Below are positions 1 through 13,413 of a stretch of DNA of 64,000 nt, one piece after another. How positions within the stretch are numbered: the stretch's first letter is position 1; every line of letters starts with the position of its first letter. Both the position numbers and the translations under genes were made by a program. The DNA is taken from positions 1,984,001 to 2,048,000 of the forward strand of contig NC_133647.1 of assembly GCF_009905375.1 (NCBI RefSeq), given 5' to 3'. The notes beneath the pieces are model-generated. The model saw only the letters and a program-made list of their open reading frames with translations, was not told the origin of the DNA and did not search any database. The stretch comes from Apium graveolens. Taxonomy: Eukaryota > Streptophyta > Magnoliopsida > Apiales > Apiaceae.

Positions 1-1106
1 TTACTCTAAACTATGGTATATCTTATTTAAACACTTAAATAGATAAAGCCCGCAATAAAACCAAAACAAGTCTTTTATTAATATCAATGAAATCAAAACA
101 GATTACATAAAAGTTATTCCTAAATCATCATACATGATTGGACTTAGGACACATCTTTTTCAGGTTGTGCACAGATACAGAACGCCAAGAAAAGAAGATC
201 ATAGCTGAATCACTAGGCTTTGCTCGAAGCCCTGGCTGCTCTTGAAGAGAATATTGCCCCATGCCTGCTGTGTTGAGATGCGTGCAATATCTCCACCAGG
301 ATAAAACAGCTCGGAGTTTATGTTAATAGCGGCAACAAAACCTCCACCTCGACTAGCACCTCAGTCGCCGGAAAACTAACTAACAGCACTTCGAACTTGT
401 GTTTTTGGGAGAGAAATGCAGAGAGGGAGAAGAGAAGAGAATGTAGTGTGGTGTGTAAAATACATTCACTTTAGCCTCTATTTATAGGAGAGGAAAAGTG
501 AAACTGCACACACAATTAATGTATGAATTAAACTGCTCCATTAATAAATAAAATCAAAACTGATCAGATTTTGAATTTAAAAATATTTGTAACAGCTTTT
601 CATTTAACACCCACATTATTATCAGATTTAAATTTTAATTGAATATATCAGTTACAGATCAGATTATATTCATGTCCAGGTTCAATGAATTAGACTAAGC
701 CCACTAACAAAGTGACTTAGCCCAATTCGGTATCGAACCCAGCCCAACAATTGTAATAATAATCCAGTCTACTGATAAATAAATTTGAATTAAAATTAAT
801 TCTCAAATAAATAAAATCCTCACCCAGTTCGCCTCGCATACGCGAGATGCCGAGACATTCGCCCAAATGGCCCTTCGACCTGACCCGACCCGGTGCGGTG
901 CGTGGCGTGACGGGGCGCGCGTGTGTGTGTGAAGCACACAACAACACAATGGACCATCATACACCTTAGTAGTTATATACTACTCATGTGTGTGATACCA
1001 TATAAAGCACACAACTCCCTTTATTTATTTCAATGTGGGACAAAAACATTCTCAAAATTCCAAGCTTTTTCTAGCTACTTTCAACTCTCATTTCATATGG
1101 ATTTCA
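1..1106 (-). mobile_element. Element E: Copia-type LTR (partial, runs off the left edge)
   Basis: Read on the minus strand this stretch looks like one long LTR. It starts with TG at 1106, where the gag-pol sequence of SIRE element A stops abruptly. It carries the common plant motif TCCCACATTG near 1035 and a TATA box (CCTATAAATAG) at about 477-490. A TC-rich leader follows, and then an AATAAAAGACTT polyadenylation-type signal near 70-80. The U5-like part (about 230-330) resembles the U5 of Tork/TNT-type Copia elements. No coding sequence is seen. The far end and any internal region lie outside the window, so the TSD cannot be tested. The Copia assignment rests on promoter layout and remembered U5 style only. 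Confidence 0.55.
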
Positions 1107-1111
1107 TTAAG

Positions 1112-3488
1112 AACCAGGATGTTTTTCCTGTTTCCCTGCAATCACAAAGACCACTATTGATTAGTTTTAAGGACCCAGACTTGCTTGGATCCTTTGGCCT
1201 TGTTAAGTTTGCTAGCATTTGCAGCGGATTTAGTTTCAGAGTTTATGCTAACATGCTTTTTATCAGACTTTATATCAGACTTTGCATCAGAATTTACACC
1301 AGAAGGAATTACACTAACTTTCTTTAAAGAAGGTTTTATTTCATAATAATCATAGTACAAACTATGATATTCCTTACAAGTATAAATAGAATGCCATAAA
1401 CTACCACAATGAAAACAAGGATTTTGTGGTTTAAACCTAACAGTCTGACTCTTAACTCCTGATCTAGGAGGTAAAAAGTTTATATCTTTATTTTTCCTGC
1501 AAAAAGAAGCAAGATGGGTAGAGTTTCCACAATTATAGCATTTCTTTCTAAGAGCATTAGGAATAGGCATATAATTATTACTTTTATTCACACCTTCCTT
1601 TCCATTCCTATTTTTCCTAGCTTCCTTTACCTTGTTCACATTTTTAATCACTTTCAGCTTATACTTAAGCTGCTTCTTTGTCATTAAGCCAATGTTTACC
1701 AAAGCTGGTTTATCCTGTTTTAATTTGTCAGAAGTTGACTTTTCTTTGTCTTCTGTTTTAGAGTCTTTCATCTCTTCAGAATCAGACAAAAAGTTTTTGC
1801 AACAAATTTAACAGGATTTACCTTTGGCTTTTCAGTCTATTTGATAGCAATTGGCTTAATTGGCAAAGTCCCTTTCTCACTTTTACCATCTTTATAACCT
1901 AACCCCTCTTTCCAGTTTCCACTACTTAGAATATTTTTAGTTATTCTGCCTGAGTTAGTCCAAGTCCTGATGATTTCTCTTTCTTTTTCTAATTCAGTTT
2001 TTAGATAATCATTCTGTTTAAGCAATTCATTCTTAACATACACAGCATTATCTCTCTCTGTCTGAATAGTGTTCATCTTGACTAACTCTTCTTCAAGATA
2101 GCTATTTTCATTTTTGTACTTTAGATTTTCAGATTTTAATCTTTCATTCTCTAAAGTCTGATCTCTATAGCTAATATAAATGTTTTTTAGAAATAATCTC
2201 AACTCAGTAATATCTTCTGTATCAAAAGCAAGAGTTGATAGAGGTACCTTTAGTTCAGCAGCATCAGAACTGCTATCAATATTTGCCATTAAGGCATAGT
2301 TCACCTCTTCTTCAGATTCTGAAGTGTCTGCCCAGTTTTTCTTCTTTGTGATAAGTGTCTAGCCTTTATCACCTTTTCCTTTCTTGCAATCAGGAGAGAT
2401 GTGGCCTCTTTCACCACAATTATAGCATTTGACATTTGAGTTGTCTCCTCTGTCAGACTTTCCTCCTTTGCCTTCAGTCTTTCTGAACCATTTCTAGTCA
2501 GAACTTCCACCTTTCCTGGAAAACTTCTTACCCTTTCTGAATTTCTTGTAGGCTATCTTTGTGATACCCTTCACCATAACAGCACACAGTTGCATCATCT
2601 CTGCATCAACATCCACTTCAGATAAATTTTCAGGTTCTGAATCATCATCATCAGAATCTGATGACTCTGAATCAGACTGTATGATGAGAGCCTTTCCCTT
2701 TGCCTTCCTAGAGACAATTGGCTTTTCTTCAGTCTTTAAAGCAACTGTCTTAGACTTCCCTCCATGCCTCTTCTTTCTTTGCTCCATCTCAAGTTCATGA
2801 GTCTTGAGCATCCCATAAATTTCATCAAGAGACATATCAGCAAGTTCATAGTTGTCTCTTATTATAGTAGCTTTCAAATCCCACTTTTCACGAAGAGCTA
2901 GTAGGAATTTCAGATTTGAATCTTCTGGATCATATTCCTTATCCACTAGTGACAGATCATTCAACAACTTTATGAATCTGTCATATGTATCAGTTAGTGA
3001 CTCATCAGATTTTGAGTCAAAGTGCTCATACTCCTGTGTGAGTATTGTCTTCCTGTTCTTTTTTATGGCATTGGTTCTTTGACATCTCACTTCCAATGCA
3101 TCCCAGATTTCTTTTACAGTCTTGCATCCAGTCACCCTGTTTGACATGGCATTGTCAAGTGCACTATGAAGCAAGTGTCTTACTTTTGCATCCTTGCCTA
3201 GTGAAGAGATGTCTTCAGTGGTGAGTTCTCTCTTTTCTTTGGGAATCATTTATGTGGCTCATTCCCAACTGCAACAGAAAGCTTTGTGGGCTTGTGTGGA
3301 CCATCATAAATTCTGTCTAAATATTATGGATCTGTAACTTCCAGAAACATGACCATCTTCACACTCCATACAGGGTACTCAGACACCCTGAGCATAGGAA
3401 CCCTGATGGTTTCATATCTACTAGTGTTTTGAATGGGTTGAACCTATGCAGGTTCTTGAGGGTCTTGTGTTTTTTATTGATCAGACAT
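1112..3488 (-). pseudogene. gag pseudogene of SIRE-like element A, ending at the gag/pol junction
   Basis: Copia capsid/nucleocapsid polyprotein on the minus strand, homologous over its full length to the intact gag of element B (25281-27617). The expected ATG is at 3488, but an in-frame stop follows four codons later. The reading frame then shifts between at least four segments: 3249-2494 (capsid, with HSALDNAMSNRV), 2510-2301, 2304-1837 (coiled coil, NERLKSENLKYKNE) and 1789-1154. The last segment has two Cys/His knuckles, CYNCGNSTHLASFC and CFHCGSLWHSIYTC. It ends in VWVLKTNQ followed by TAG, then a TGA four codons on, exactly as in B. The pol homology lasts only about 20 bases more before element E begins. 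It is non-functional through stops, frameshifts and truncation of pol. Confidence 0.85.
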
Positions 3489-3536
3489 GATTGATTGTTT
3501 ATTTGGATCTTAACTGTTTGTAAGCTTAACATATTA

Positions 3537-3548
3537 GCTCTGATACCA
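3537..3548 (-). other. Primer-binding site of element A (tRNA-iMet type)
   Basis: The minus strand reads TGGTATCAGAGC, complementary to the 3' end of plant initiator methionine tRNA, the usual Copia primer. It lies two bases after the LTR end (...CCTAACA). This fixes both the orientation of A and the inner boundary of its 5' LTR. Confidence 0.88.
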
Positions 3549-3550
3549 CT

Positions 3551-4095
3551 TGTTAGGCCTCAACGATACTATAGAAGGGGGTTGAATATAGTATCTACAA
3601 TCAATTCGATTTTAAACACAAGTATGTAACAGAAAACAAGTTTATTCAATATATCAAACTCTGTTACAGTAGGTTTAATTTACTCTCTCAGTGATGTATG
3701 ATATCACTAAGAGCTGCTAGGGTTACAATAGAATAATATTCTCGTGAATGATAACACATATAGTGTAAACCCTAATCTGTGTTTATATACTACACAGTTA
3801 CAAGATATCTCCTAATTGATATGATATGTTTTGTTTCCTAAAATACATCAATCAGAGATTATCTACTGTAGTCCTTTAGCTGTACAACTCTCCAAGCATA
3901 TCTTCTTTTGTTTAATTCAGATCCTCTCCTGTAAATCAACCACTTTTCATCCTGAAGTATATCCGCACTTAAGTCCTGATGTAAGTCCTGATGGCTTAAG
4001 TTTTGAAAATTTCCTGTCTTCAATAAGTTCTGATTTCCAGTTAAGTTCTGATAGTAAATTCTGAAACTAAACAAATCAGATTAGACATGACATCA
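3551..4095 (-). mobile_element. Element A 5' LTR, main part (split by D)
   Basis: This is the larger part of the LTR, about 545 bp. The remaining piece is 43930-43949, on the far side of element D. It aligns with the LTR of element B: a TATA region near 3785-3800, a GGGTTTACACTATA-like block, and several AAGT(T/C)CTGAT motifs at 3970-4065. The last five bases (4091-4095, CATCA) are the left copy of the target duplication made by D. The LTR ends in ...CCTAACA (minus strand), next to the primer-binding site. Confidence 0.85.
4091..4095. repeat. Target-site duplication of element D, left copy (CATCA)
   Basis: CATCA stands directly before D at 4091-4095 and directly after it at 43930-43934. Joining the flanks restores a continuous SIRE LTR start, which proves that D inserted there. 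Confidence 0.9.
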
Positions 4096-7000
4096 TGTAA
4101 AACCCCCAAATCCGGGGTCGGGGATCCGGGTTGTCACGAGTTCCATTTCCCTTAATAACACCCAATCTTAATAAACAATCAACTACTCTGTACTGTGACC
4201 CCACAATAAACACACACACCACAAGTTATAGTCCCAGAGATGAATATCCAAAAAATAACACGAGTCATTTTATTCCAAAATTATATGCCATTACACCTTA
4301 ATAGGGTTTCTGATTAGATTTACATTTCTTTGCCATTATTATAATTGATAAAGATACATAAGTCTGGTACATCAAAAGTTGAAAGCCTAGCCTATTGGTA
4401 GTTCCTATCTCAGCTACAGCGACATCAACGCCTATAGGAAACTGTGGAACGTTTCCTATCCACTAGCGAATTGGGAGCTTGGTCCTGTTCATCTTTTCTA
4501 TCTGTTGTTATGTGATGAAAGAAGAAAGCAAGGGTGAGCAACAAGCCCACCAAAATAATATGTATAATGATTAACTATATATGAGCATTCCCATAGTACT
4601 CATGAAATTCTTGGTCAAGAAGAAATGAACCAAGCTGATATCTTAACACGACCAAGTCGCAAAATATTCAGTATATATGTATATATTTACTTTTCAAAAT
4701 CTTGGAAGTCCTCTTCCATGCATAATATACACAGAGTTCCAGTTTATAACTGTATAAACCTATCGTTGCAAGGTGATCTCATATATCTAACCTTGTCTCA
4801 ACGTTTTTTTTTGTGAAAATCTTTGTCATGCATAAGATAATCATTAACCAGATATAAGTTGAAAAGATGAAGTTATAAGATACTCCAATATACTTATATC
4901 TTTTCCGAATACTACTTGAACTACCACCGTTCAAGTTATAATTAGTTTCAAAAGTTCATCACATAGATGAGACTACAAGACAAGATTTGAATAGATTCAA
5001 TCTTTGAATATTATTATAAATAATGAAGGTACGAGATACTTCATTAAGTCCCGATATATATATACACCTATATATATACATTTCATACACTCCTTGAAAA
5101 CCTCTGTTATGAAAATTATAAACAGAGTTGCAATATCCAATGAATTTGGAAAGGAGAAAACCTTGGCATAAACTTGATATCTTGCTGATCAGGCAAAGAT
5201 ACTAATAAGTAACCTTTTTCTACTAGTAGATGGACGAATTCCCCACTGGTCATCACCCTGGTCGTAATAGGACCTTATGCTAGACTGCCACTCAGCCACT
5301 TACGCATTTGATGGACTCCCACTGAGCCACTTACACTTTCATGGACGCCCACTGAGCCCATGTTGCTTATGCCGACTCATATAGATGGACTTACTTCCCG
5401 AACATTGGGTAAGTAATCAATTCATTTATCAAAACAGCAACCTCGTTGCGAATATAAAATACACCACAAAGCCGGATCCCTTAGATTTTTGAGCGAGTAT
5501 TCAAGTCCCCTTCAAAAAGGAAGATCTTAAATTTGAAAACGAGTTTTGGGATCCGCTCTAACCTTTAAAAATCATTTTGAAGACTCGAAAACACTTTAAA
5601 GAGTGTTCGGAGTAATGCTGATTTAATAAAGTAAATCAGTCCCAATATATTAGAAAATATCTGAATATTATTAAATAATATTCCCATAAGGATAATCTCT
5701 ATATAAATAACTTGAAGTAGAAGTTGTAAAACTTATACTTGAAATGAGTATTAAATAACCAAAGATATACTTATACGAAAGTACTATCTTTATTTGAATA
5801 ATCAAAAATAAGTTTGATTATCGACACCTTATTCTTTAATAATATAAAGAATATATTTCAGTAAATAATCGGAGTCATAGGTCCTCAAATGAATATTCAA
5901 ATAATATTCATTAAATAATACAAACTGAGTCATAAGTCCTCGAATGAATATTCAAATAATATTCAATTAATAAAATAAGCGGAGTCATATATCCTCGAAT
6001 GAATATTCAAAATAATATTCATTAATAAAATAAAGTTATCGAATAAACCTTATTTGATTCATAGTTTTAAAAACTATTCATATATATATATATATATTAT
6101 ACTCGGGAGCCTCGACTCCCGGTTTTAGAAAAAGTTCACCTTTTGATCCCCTTTACTAAGGGTATACGCAAATACCGCTTATCTCTAGCATAGATATTAT
6201 CAACTGAATCAACAGATATATGCATCAAGAATACGAAAAAGGCATGCATATATACCATATCACATGCTACAATATATCTCAAGAATTTGCTAAATAACCA
6301 TTATGCATCTATCACAAGATAATGCATGTAAAAATGTATACATCACAACAACAGTATAACGGATAGAAAACTTGCCTGAGCGACTGGGGGTTATAAATGG
6401 CTTGGGACGAGTCTGGTAACCTATAAACAACATATAAGTTGGAATTAAACCAAAGTCGCTTAAGAATCTAGACTTTAACCAATTAGACTCTAACGCTTGT
6501 TTTGCGCTTAACGATTCACTTACGTCGCTCGAGTACCCTCGGCTCCACCATTTTTAATAAATTAACCATTAAGAATTTTAAAGCGATTCTTTCGCGAGTA
6601 CCTTACCAACTGCCTAATCCACTTAACATAATTGTTTCATACCCCAATTAGTCATTTAAAGTCCTTAACCAAGGTTTCAAAGTAAGGCGAGGGGTAATGG
6701 TTCGGTCACGAAACGCCGTTACTTAAAACGGTCATTTCTCCTAAACCGTACATCGGATTCAAACGAACCACATATCAAAATGAAGCTCGTAACATGAACT
6801 ATCTAATCATGGCAATGGTCAAAACCTAACAGTGAGTTCACGGGTCCTGATTGTTAAGAACAAAACAGTCTTAAAGTAAATCGGACATTACGACGGCTAT
6901 GTTTACGCGATTACCAAATTTTAAACTACTCCAATCAACCACAATCAATCACAAATCAACCCATAACCACCAATACCACCAAACTTCATCCAAACCTTAC

Positions 7001-8164
7001 TAACTCAGTCCATAACCTCATGATTTTTCCAACTTATTCAATCTCAAACAAGAGCTACTAATTATACTTAAGGTTCATCAACCAACAACCAAGATTTATA
7101 ACCCAAAATCATTATAATTCCATCCAAACTCTAAACATACAAGAATCATGCTCTCATGAACTATAAAAAACAAAACCAAACCTAATACTCAAATTAAAGT
7201 TAGGGTTTGGAGGGGTTATACCTTCCTTGGAGAGTGGAGAATCACTTAGGAAGCCTTAAATAACCACTAACTATCTTTACTAAGCTTGGATCTTGAAGAA
7301 AACATAAGAAAACACAAAGTTAGTTTCTTGAAAACACTATTCACCAAGAACTTTGATGAATTGATTAGCTATGTTAAACATGGAATCTTGAGCTTAAACT
7401 TATGGCTCATCTTAGTTATGAATTATGGAAGCTAAAGAAACAAACCTCTTGAATTATGAAGGTGTGTAGCTTGATTTTTGAAATTTTCTCCTTTGCTTTT
7501 CATGGAAAAGCCGAGAGCAAAGAGTGGGGGAAGAATTTGTTTTGGTTGCTTTTGATTTTTTTGTGTTTGTTTTGCTTGTTAATTAGGTTGTTACCATGGT
7601 AAATATTGTGTGGCTCACAATCATCCAACAACACACTTGCTTGGTCATGCTTATGTTATCATGTGATGTCACCCTCCCTCCTTTGTCCTCTTCTCATTGG
7701 TTTGATGACATCATCCCCACTAATCTCTTTGATTAGCTTTTAATTTTTTTGGCTAATAACCGCTGATCTGTTATACGGTTCGCTTAACTTTCGTTTTCGT
7801 TTATCGTTTGAGGGATCATACCCGGGATCTTATTACTTAGGTTTCCTTAACCTTTCTCATAACATTATATTCCTTTTTATGATCCCCTCTTAAAATCCTT
7901 GAATTTAATTCCTATTTATCCTGTTACCTTATACTCACTTCTTTCTGTATCTGGTGGATTTCCGGGAAAAATCAAAGTGTTCGGAATTGGATTCTGACGA
8001 TCTTTACATACACTTATATACCATATAGAGTACTAATAAAATCTCAGAATATCAATAACAGAACCCCTACATAGTGTGGCATGAAAAATTTTCTTATTCA
8101 GCATAATCTGTAAAATCACTATTCATAAGGGTTTCAAAAATTTCCAAAAGTTGGGGTTATTACA
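4096..8164 (-). mobile_element. Element D 3' LTR
   Basis: LTR of 4069 bp, paired with 39867-43929. Non-coding. It has AT-rich tandem units at about 5865-6045, an (AT)n run near 6083-6100 and a palindromic block at 6104-6122 (GGGAGCCTCGACTCCC). The TG...CA ends are intact, and the inner end adjoins the polypurine tract. Short ORFs inside it are not conserved between copies and were not called. Confidence 0.9.
5854..6045. repeat. AT-rich tandem array in D 3' LTR
   Basis: Three to four degenerate units of roughly 55-60 bp share GAATGAATATTCAAATAATATTCA and GAGTCATA(T/G)GTCCTC. The same array occurs in D's other LTR (about 41612-41795) and, in the opposite orientation, in the LTRs of C. Confidence 0.75.
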
Positions 8165-8180
8165 GTCTCCCCTCCTTAAA
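8165..8180 (-). other. Polypurine tract of element D
   Basis: On the minus strand this reads TTTTAAGGAGGGGAGAC immediately before the 3' LTR start TGTAATAACC. It matches the tract in element C at 20964-20980. Confidence 0.8.
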
Positions 8181-10652
8181 AGGATTCCGTCCCGGAATCA
8201 GATAGAAAATGAATAGGGATACTCTCTTAGCATTGCACTTTCTAACTCTCGAGTAAATTTTCCCACATTGTGGTCCTACCACCAAACTCTGCCTAGTTTG
8301 ATAACCCTTCTCCTAAGCACTTGTTCTTTTTCACTCTATAACCCTTCCTGGTTGCTCCATATAGGTTACGTCGGGTTGCATGTCTATGCGCTCATATACC
8401 CCTATTTATCTGGCATCCGAATTACACTTCCTTAACATTGATACATGGAACACGTTATGAACTTGCTACAGGTTCGGGGGTAGGGCTAGCTCGTATGCTA
8501 ACTTCCCAATATATTTTAGTATATCCAAGGGTCCGACAAATTGTGGACTTAGCTTTCCTTTCTTTCCGAATCTCATCAATCCTTTCCAAAGGTTTCCAAG
8601 GGGATACCTTTAAAAACACTAGGTCCCCTACTTCCTATTCTTTGTTCTTTCGTGTCAAATCAACATACTTCTTATGTCCATCTTGGGCTACTACCAGCCG
8701 TCCTCTGATTAGATCTATTATATCCTTGGTCCTTTGGACTACTGCGGGTCCGAGCATCTTGCGCTCTACAACTTCATCCTAACATAAGGGAGATCGACAT
8801 TGTCTTCCCTCAAGGATCTCATAAGGCGATATCTCAATACTGACATATGATCTATTATCGTAAGAAAACTCAATCCGTGTTAAGTGATCATTCCAAATTC
8901 TTTCAAGTCTATTGCACAGACTCTCATTATAGCTTTTAGCATTAGAGCTTTTACTTCTCAATACCCATTCTTTTCCAGTTCGTAATCGCTACTACCTTCC
9001 GTTCCTAATATTATACTGGTTATACTTTTGCTCGTTAGCGTTCTATAACCTTTTAATAACCACGTCAACCTTAGTATCACGAATGTGTTTCCATTTCGAA
9101 TACCACCATAACTTTACCACTCCTTTTTCAGCTGTTTCTATTTTCCAAATTTTGATCAATCATATAGAAGTAAAGGAATTTGTTGAGAGATCACTATGAT
9201 CATGAACACTTGTTATATCGCATAGTTAGTACAGAAGGTGGCCAGCCTTTAGTACTTGGCAAGCAATTAAACAACATGTGGTATCCTACTAGGCTTCTAT
9301 CACACAGATAGATAGTCATTCGGCAATACCTCCCCTTCTGGAAGGGTTGTTCTTCTCAGCTTATACAAAATGAAAAGGAGAGAAAAGAATGAATTGAAGA
9401 GAATTGTATATATATAAAATATACTACCACAAAATATCTATTTTGGAATCTACCTCTGAACTATAGAGGTTTGTCATAGGAGAACAAAACATATACGTAT
9501 ATATATCAATATCAGGTATTATAGCATTGTATTTCACATGCCTAAATATTTTTGATATTCTGTCCATCATTCTATGGACCCATGCTCTTGCTCGAGCTTA
9601 TACACAATCACCTTTGAAACTCCCTCGATATCGAAAATCGAATCTGGGATCTCATTCTAGACATCATCGTTACTAGAATTCTATGCTTGCACTGTAACCT
9701 TCCTCGTATAGTAATACGGCTCTCTATTCATAAGAAGGAATAAATATTCAATAGGTAAATAATTGACTTAATTAGTCTATCAATGATAACTTATACGTCA
9801 ACACGACCCGATTAGTGGTACTTAATCTCAACATCCATTCCAATACAACTCTCAAGGTTGTAATCAGCTCATTACTCGCAGAATCATTGCTGCATTACTA
9901 TGGTCAACTACTGACCTACTGTCGTCATTCACGTTCCATGAAATCTTAATATCTAACCATACGGAGTCCATACATGTCGTATCAAATCCTTCTAAGGAGT
10001 TAACATAATCATCATTCATGATTCATAAAGAACACTCCTGATCCTGACATACATACATGTCATGAAGCAGATAAAATTGCAGAAGAGTTTCAATCAAAGC
10101 AACGATAGCAGGTTAATACCATTCTTAATCATATGCCTTCAATAGAAGACTTAACTCAAAGGTTCGTTTAGTCCTTTTTGAAACATGGTCCTGGATTATT
10201 CTCAAGATAGGACCTTCTAAGATAGATAGCCCACTCACGGAGATTACATGAATTAAATCTTTACCAAACTACTATTATGGTTGGGTATTGCACAGTCATC
10301 AGAAGGAATGTCAATCTTCCAAACCATAATATAACCTTCACAGCTTTAACCATCATCACTGTATTCCTTTGGCACAAGCGCCTATAATTATCCTCTTACC
10401 TTTAAGGTGTCGGCCACCTCTTTGGCCTTTCCTGATAGTAAAATTTCCTTACAGTCAATGTCATTTTAACCACCTCCAAATAAATTTTCTACCTCATTTC
10501 CAATTACTGCTTGTGTGAAGATGTTTTCCTAAAAATCTGATGAGTAAAAAAAAATACCACCATTTTTCCATAAGTTATTGCCCCAGTCTTTAGAGGTTAA
10601 TCATTATCACGACTAACTCTCGATCGTACTTAGGACGTCTCTTATCTTGGGT
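8181..10652 (-). pseudogene. Element D: degenerate integrase/3' pol region
   Basis: Minus-strand remnant of Gypsy integrase. The segment 8961-8779 keeps a recognisable core end: SLCNRLERIWNDHLTR, then SPYEILEGRQCRSPLC. Further toward the LTR, frame-shifted pieces correspond to an integrase C-terminal module (DLIRGRLV, then FHVSMLRK and YPHLF) typical of Tekay/Del elements. From about 9000 to 10650 the sequence is alignable to the same part of C (18600-20270) but holds only scattered reading frames. The stretch ends at the insertion site of B. It cannot make a functional integrase. Confidence 0.7.
10648..10652. repeat. Target-site duplication of element B, left copy (TGGGT)
   Basis: TGGGT precedes B's 5' LTR here and follows its 3' LTR at 36760-36764. 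The bases outside both copies are adjacent pol sequence of D. Confidence 0.9.
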
Positions 10653-11214
10653 TGTTAGATATATTTGATAATGTCATGGCTAATATGTTTTATATTTTGC
10701 TTTCAGATCTTACTGAACAAGATAAATCAGTACTTAACTGTTGATCAGTACTTATACTGGAAGTCAGGACTTAAGGATATCAGTACGTATGTTATCAGGA
10801 GATAATCATCAGAAGATAGATATCAGAACTTAAGTGCTGAAGGATAATCAGATAAGGACAGTAGCTGATTAAAGGAAAGAAGATTGAGATAAACATAAGA
10901 AGAGATATGCATGAAGAAGGAATTCCGTGAAGAATGGAATACTTGGAAGAAAAGATATCTGATTGATATATTTTAGGAAGCAGAATTATATTCCATATCA
11001 ATTAGCGATTATCTTGTAACTGTGTAGTATATAAACACAGACATAGGGTTTACACTATAAGTGTTATCATTATTAGAGAAGATTATTCATTGTAACCCTA
11101 GCAGCTCTCATGATATTTGTTCATCACTGAGAGGTAACAGTTCCATACTGTAACAGAGTTTATTGTTTCAATAAAGTTTGTTTTTTGTTACTTAAGTTCT
11201 TAAAGTTCGATTTG
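10653..11214 (+). mobile_element. Element B 5' LTR, first part (split by C)
   Basis: First 562 bp of the 614-bp LTR, starting TGTTAGATATATTTG. The core promoter is visible as GTATATAAACACAG at about 11027-11040. The CTTAAGTTC motif and AATAAAG lie near the end. The LTR breaks at 11214, where C begins, and resumes at 25173. ATTTG at 11210-11214 is the left TSD of C. Confidence 0.92.
11027..11035 (+). promoter_or_regulatory. TATA box of element B 5' LTR
   Basis: GTATATAAA lies in U3 and is repeated at 36520-36528 in the 3' LTR. It is followed by ACACTATAAGTGTTATC. In this copy the R/U5 region downstream is interrupted by the 14-kb element C, so transcription from this promoter would enter C instead of gag. 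Confidence 0.6.
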
Positions 11215-13332
11215 TGTAATAACCCCAATTTTTGAGAAATTTTGAAACCCTTATGAATAGTGTTTTTGCTGAACGAGAAAACTTTTCATGCCACGCTATG
11301 TAGGGGTTCTGTTATTGATCTTATGGGATATTATTAGTACTCTATGTGGTATATAAGTGTATGTAAAGATCGTCAGAATCCAATTCCGAACACTTTGATT
11401 TTTCCCGGAAATCCACAAGATACGGAGAGAATTGAGTATAAGGTAACAGGATAAAAAGGATTGAAATTAAAGGATTATAGGAGAGGATCATAAAAGGAAT
11501 ATAATATATTGAGAAAGGTTAAGGGAACCTAAGTAATAAGATCCCGGGTATGATCCCTCAAACGATAAACGAGAACGAAAGATAAGCGAACCGTAAAACA
11601 AATAAGTGACCAAGAGACAAGCTTGTACAAGAAGCCAGGGATTGTGACATCATCAAACCACAAGGTGTGGACAAGTGGGAGCATAATGACATGTGCAAGG
11701 TGACACAAGCATGACATAGAAGGGAAGGAAGTGTGGTTGAATTATAACCACACAAAATCAAGGTTAATTAAGTCATTAACCAAAAACAACACAAAAATCA
11801 ACCAACCAAGCAAATCATTTCATTTTCATCAAACAAAACACAAAAATATCTTTCTTCCCAAGCTAGCTCTCGGCCCATTTCTTAAAATTTGAAGATCCAA
11901 GCTCCACCACTTACTATTTAGCAAGGTAATTATCTAAGCTTCCCTATGGATAGTTACATACTTCCTATAAGTTTAAGCTTCTAATTCCAAGCCAATCTTT
12001 TTCTATAAATCAAGGAAGAAGATGGTGAATAGTAACCTTCAAGAAATAACTTTAGTTTTCTTGAATTTTTATGAAAGATTAAGGTTATACAAGCAAGGAT
12101 CAAGGTTCTTTTAGGCATTCAAAGCTCTTGGGTTGTGTTAGGAAGCTTCAAGGAGGTATAAACAACTTTCACCTTTAACTTATAGTTTGAACTTTGAGTT
12201 TTGATGAGTTCATGGATGGATTAATGTATATATAGAAATATCCATGTATGTATAGCAAGATCCATGTATGTTAGATAGTTTGGTTGGATTTGTGGTGATT
12301 TTGGATATGAATCTTGGTTAATGGTTAATGAATCTTAAGTTATGGTTAGTAGATCATGTTTGTGGTTGAATAAGTTGGAAAACCTTGAGATTATGGACTG
12401 ACTTTGCCTTGATATAAGTTGTGTTTGAGGTATTGATGATGGTTGGGTGGTTTGTAGTGAATTGGTAAAGAATTGGAGTGGTATAAATATTGGTAATCGC
12501 GTAAACATAGCCGTCGTAACGTCCGATTTTCTTTAGACTGTTTTGTGCATAACATTAGGACCCGAGGACCCCCTGCTAGATTGTGACCACTGCCATGTTT
12601 AGGTAGCTCATGTTACGAGCTTCGTTTTGATATGTAGTTCGTTCGATTCCGATGCACGGTTTAGGACAAACGACCGTTTCAAGTAACGGCGTTTCGCGAA
12701 CGAAACTTTTCCCCTCGCCTTACTTTGAAACATAGGTTAAAGACCAAAAAGGGTTAATTAATGTATGAAACATTTATGGTAAGTGTGTTAGGCAGTTGGT
12801 AAGACACTCGCGAAGGAATCGCTTTAAAACTCGTAAAGGTTAAATTATTAAAAATGGTGGAGCCGAGGGTACCCGAGTGACTTAAGCGAATCAGTGAGCG
12901 CAAAACAAGCGTTAGAGTCTAAGTTAGTTAAAGTATAGATTTACAAGTGACTTTGGTTTAATTCCAACTTACTTGTTGTTTATAGGTTACCAGACTCGTC
13001 CCGAGCCATTCGTAACCCCAGTCGCTCAGGCAAGTTTTCTACCCGTTATACTGTTGTTGTGATGTAAATATATGTATATGCATTATCTTGTGATATTGCA
13101 TGATTGTTATTAGCAAATTTTGCGATATATTGGAGCATGCTAATATGGTATATATGCATGTCTGTTTCGTAATCTGGTTATCTATCTGTTGATTTCAATG
13201 CTTATAGTTGCATAATACCTATGCTAGAGGATAGCGGTATCTTGCATATACCCTTAGTATAGGGACCCAAAGGTGAAAATATTTTCTAAAACCGGGAGTC
13301 GAGGATCCCGAGTAGATTTTATATGGATATGG

Positions 13333-13360
13333 ATATATATATATATATATATATATATAT
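13333..13360. repeat. (AT)n microsatellite in element C 5' LTR
   Basis: About 14 AT repeats here against about 11 at 23099-23120 in the 3' LTR. This length difference is one of the few distinctions between the two LTRs. Confidence 0.85.
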
Positions 13361-13413
13361 GGTTATAGTTTTCCAAACTATTAATCGAATAAGGTTTATA
13401 CGATTACTTCATC

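Noticed and set aside
717..1327. Small ORFs on both strands near the left edge
   Set aside because: They fall in the LTR of element E or overlap the A gag pseudogene antisense; no domain support.
3537..3548. tRNA-like 12-mers (also 15414, 25227, 39851, 51232)
   Set aside because: They are primer-binding sites next to LTR ends, not tRNA genes; no cloverleaf follows.
11529..11761. Overlapping minus-strand ORFs repeated identically at 21295-21527
   Set aside because: They lie inside the two LTRs of element C; identity reflects LTR duplication. No domain or codon constraint is visible.
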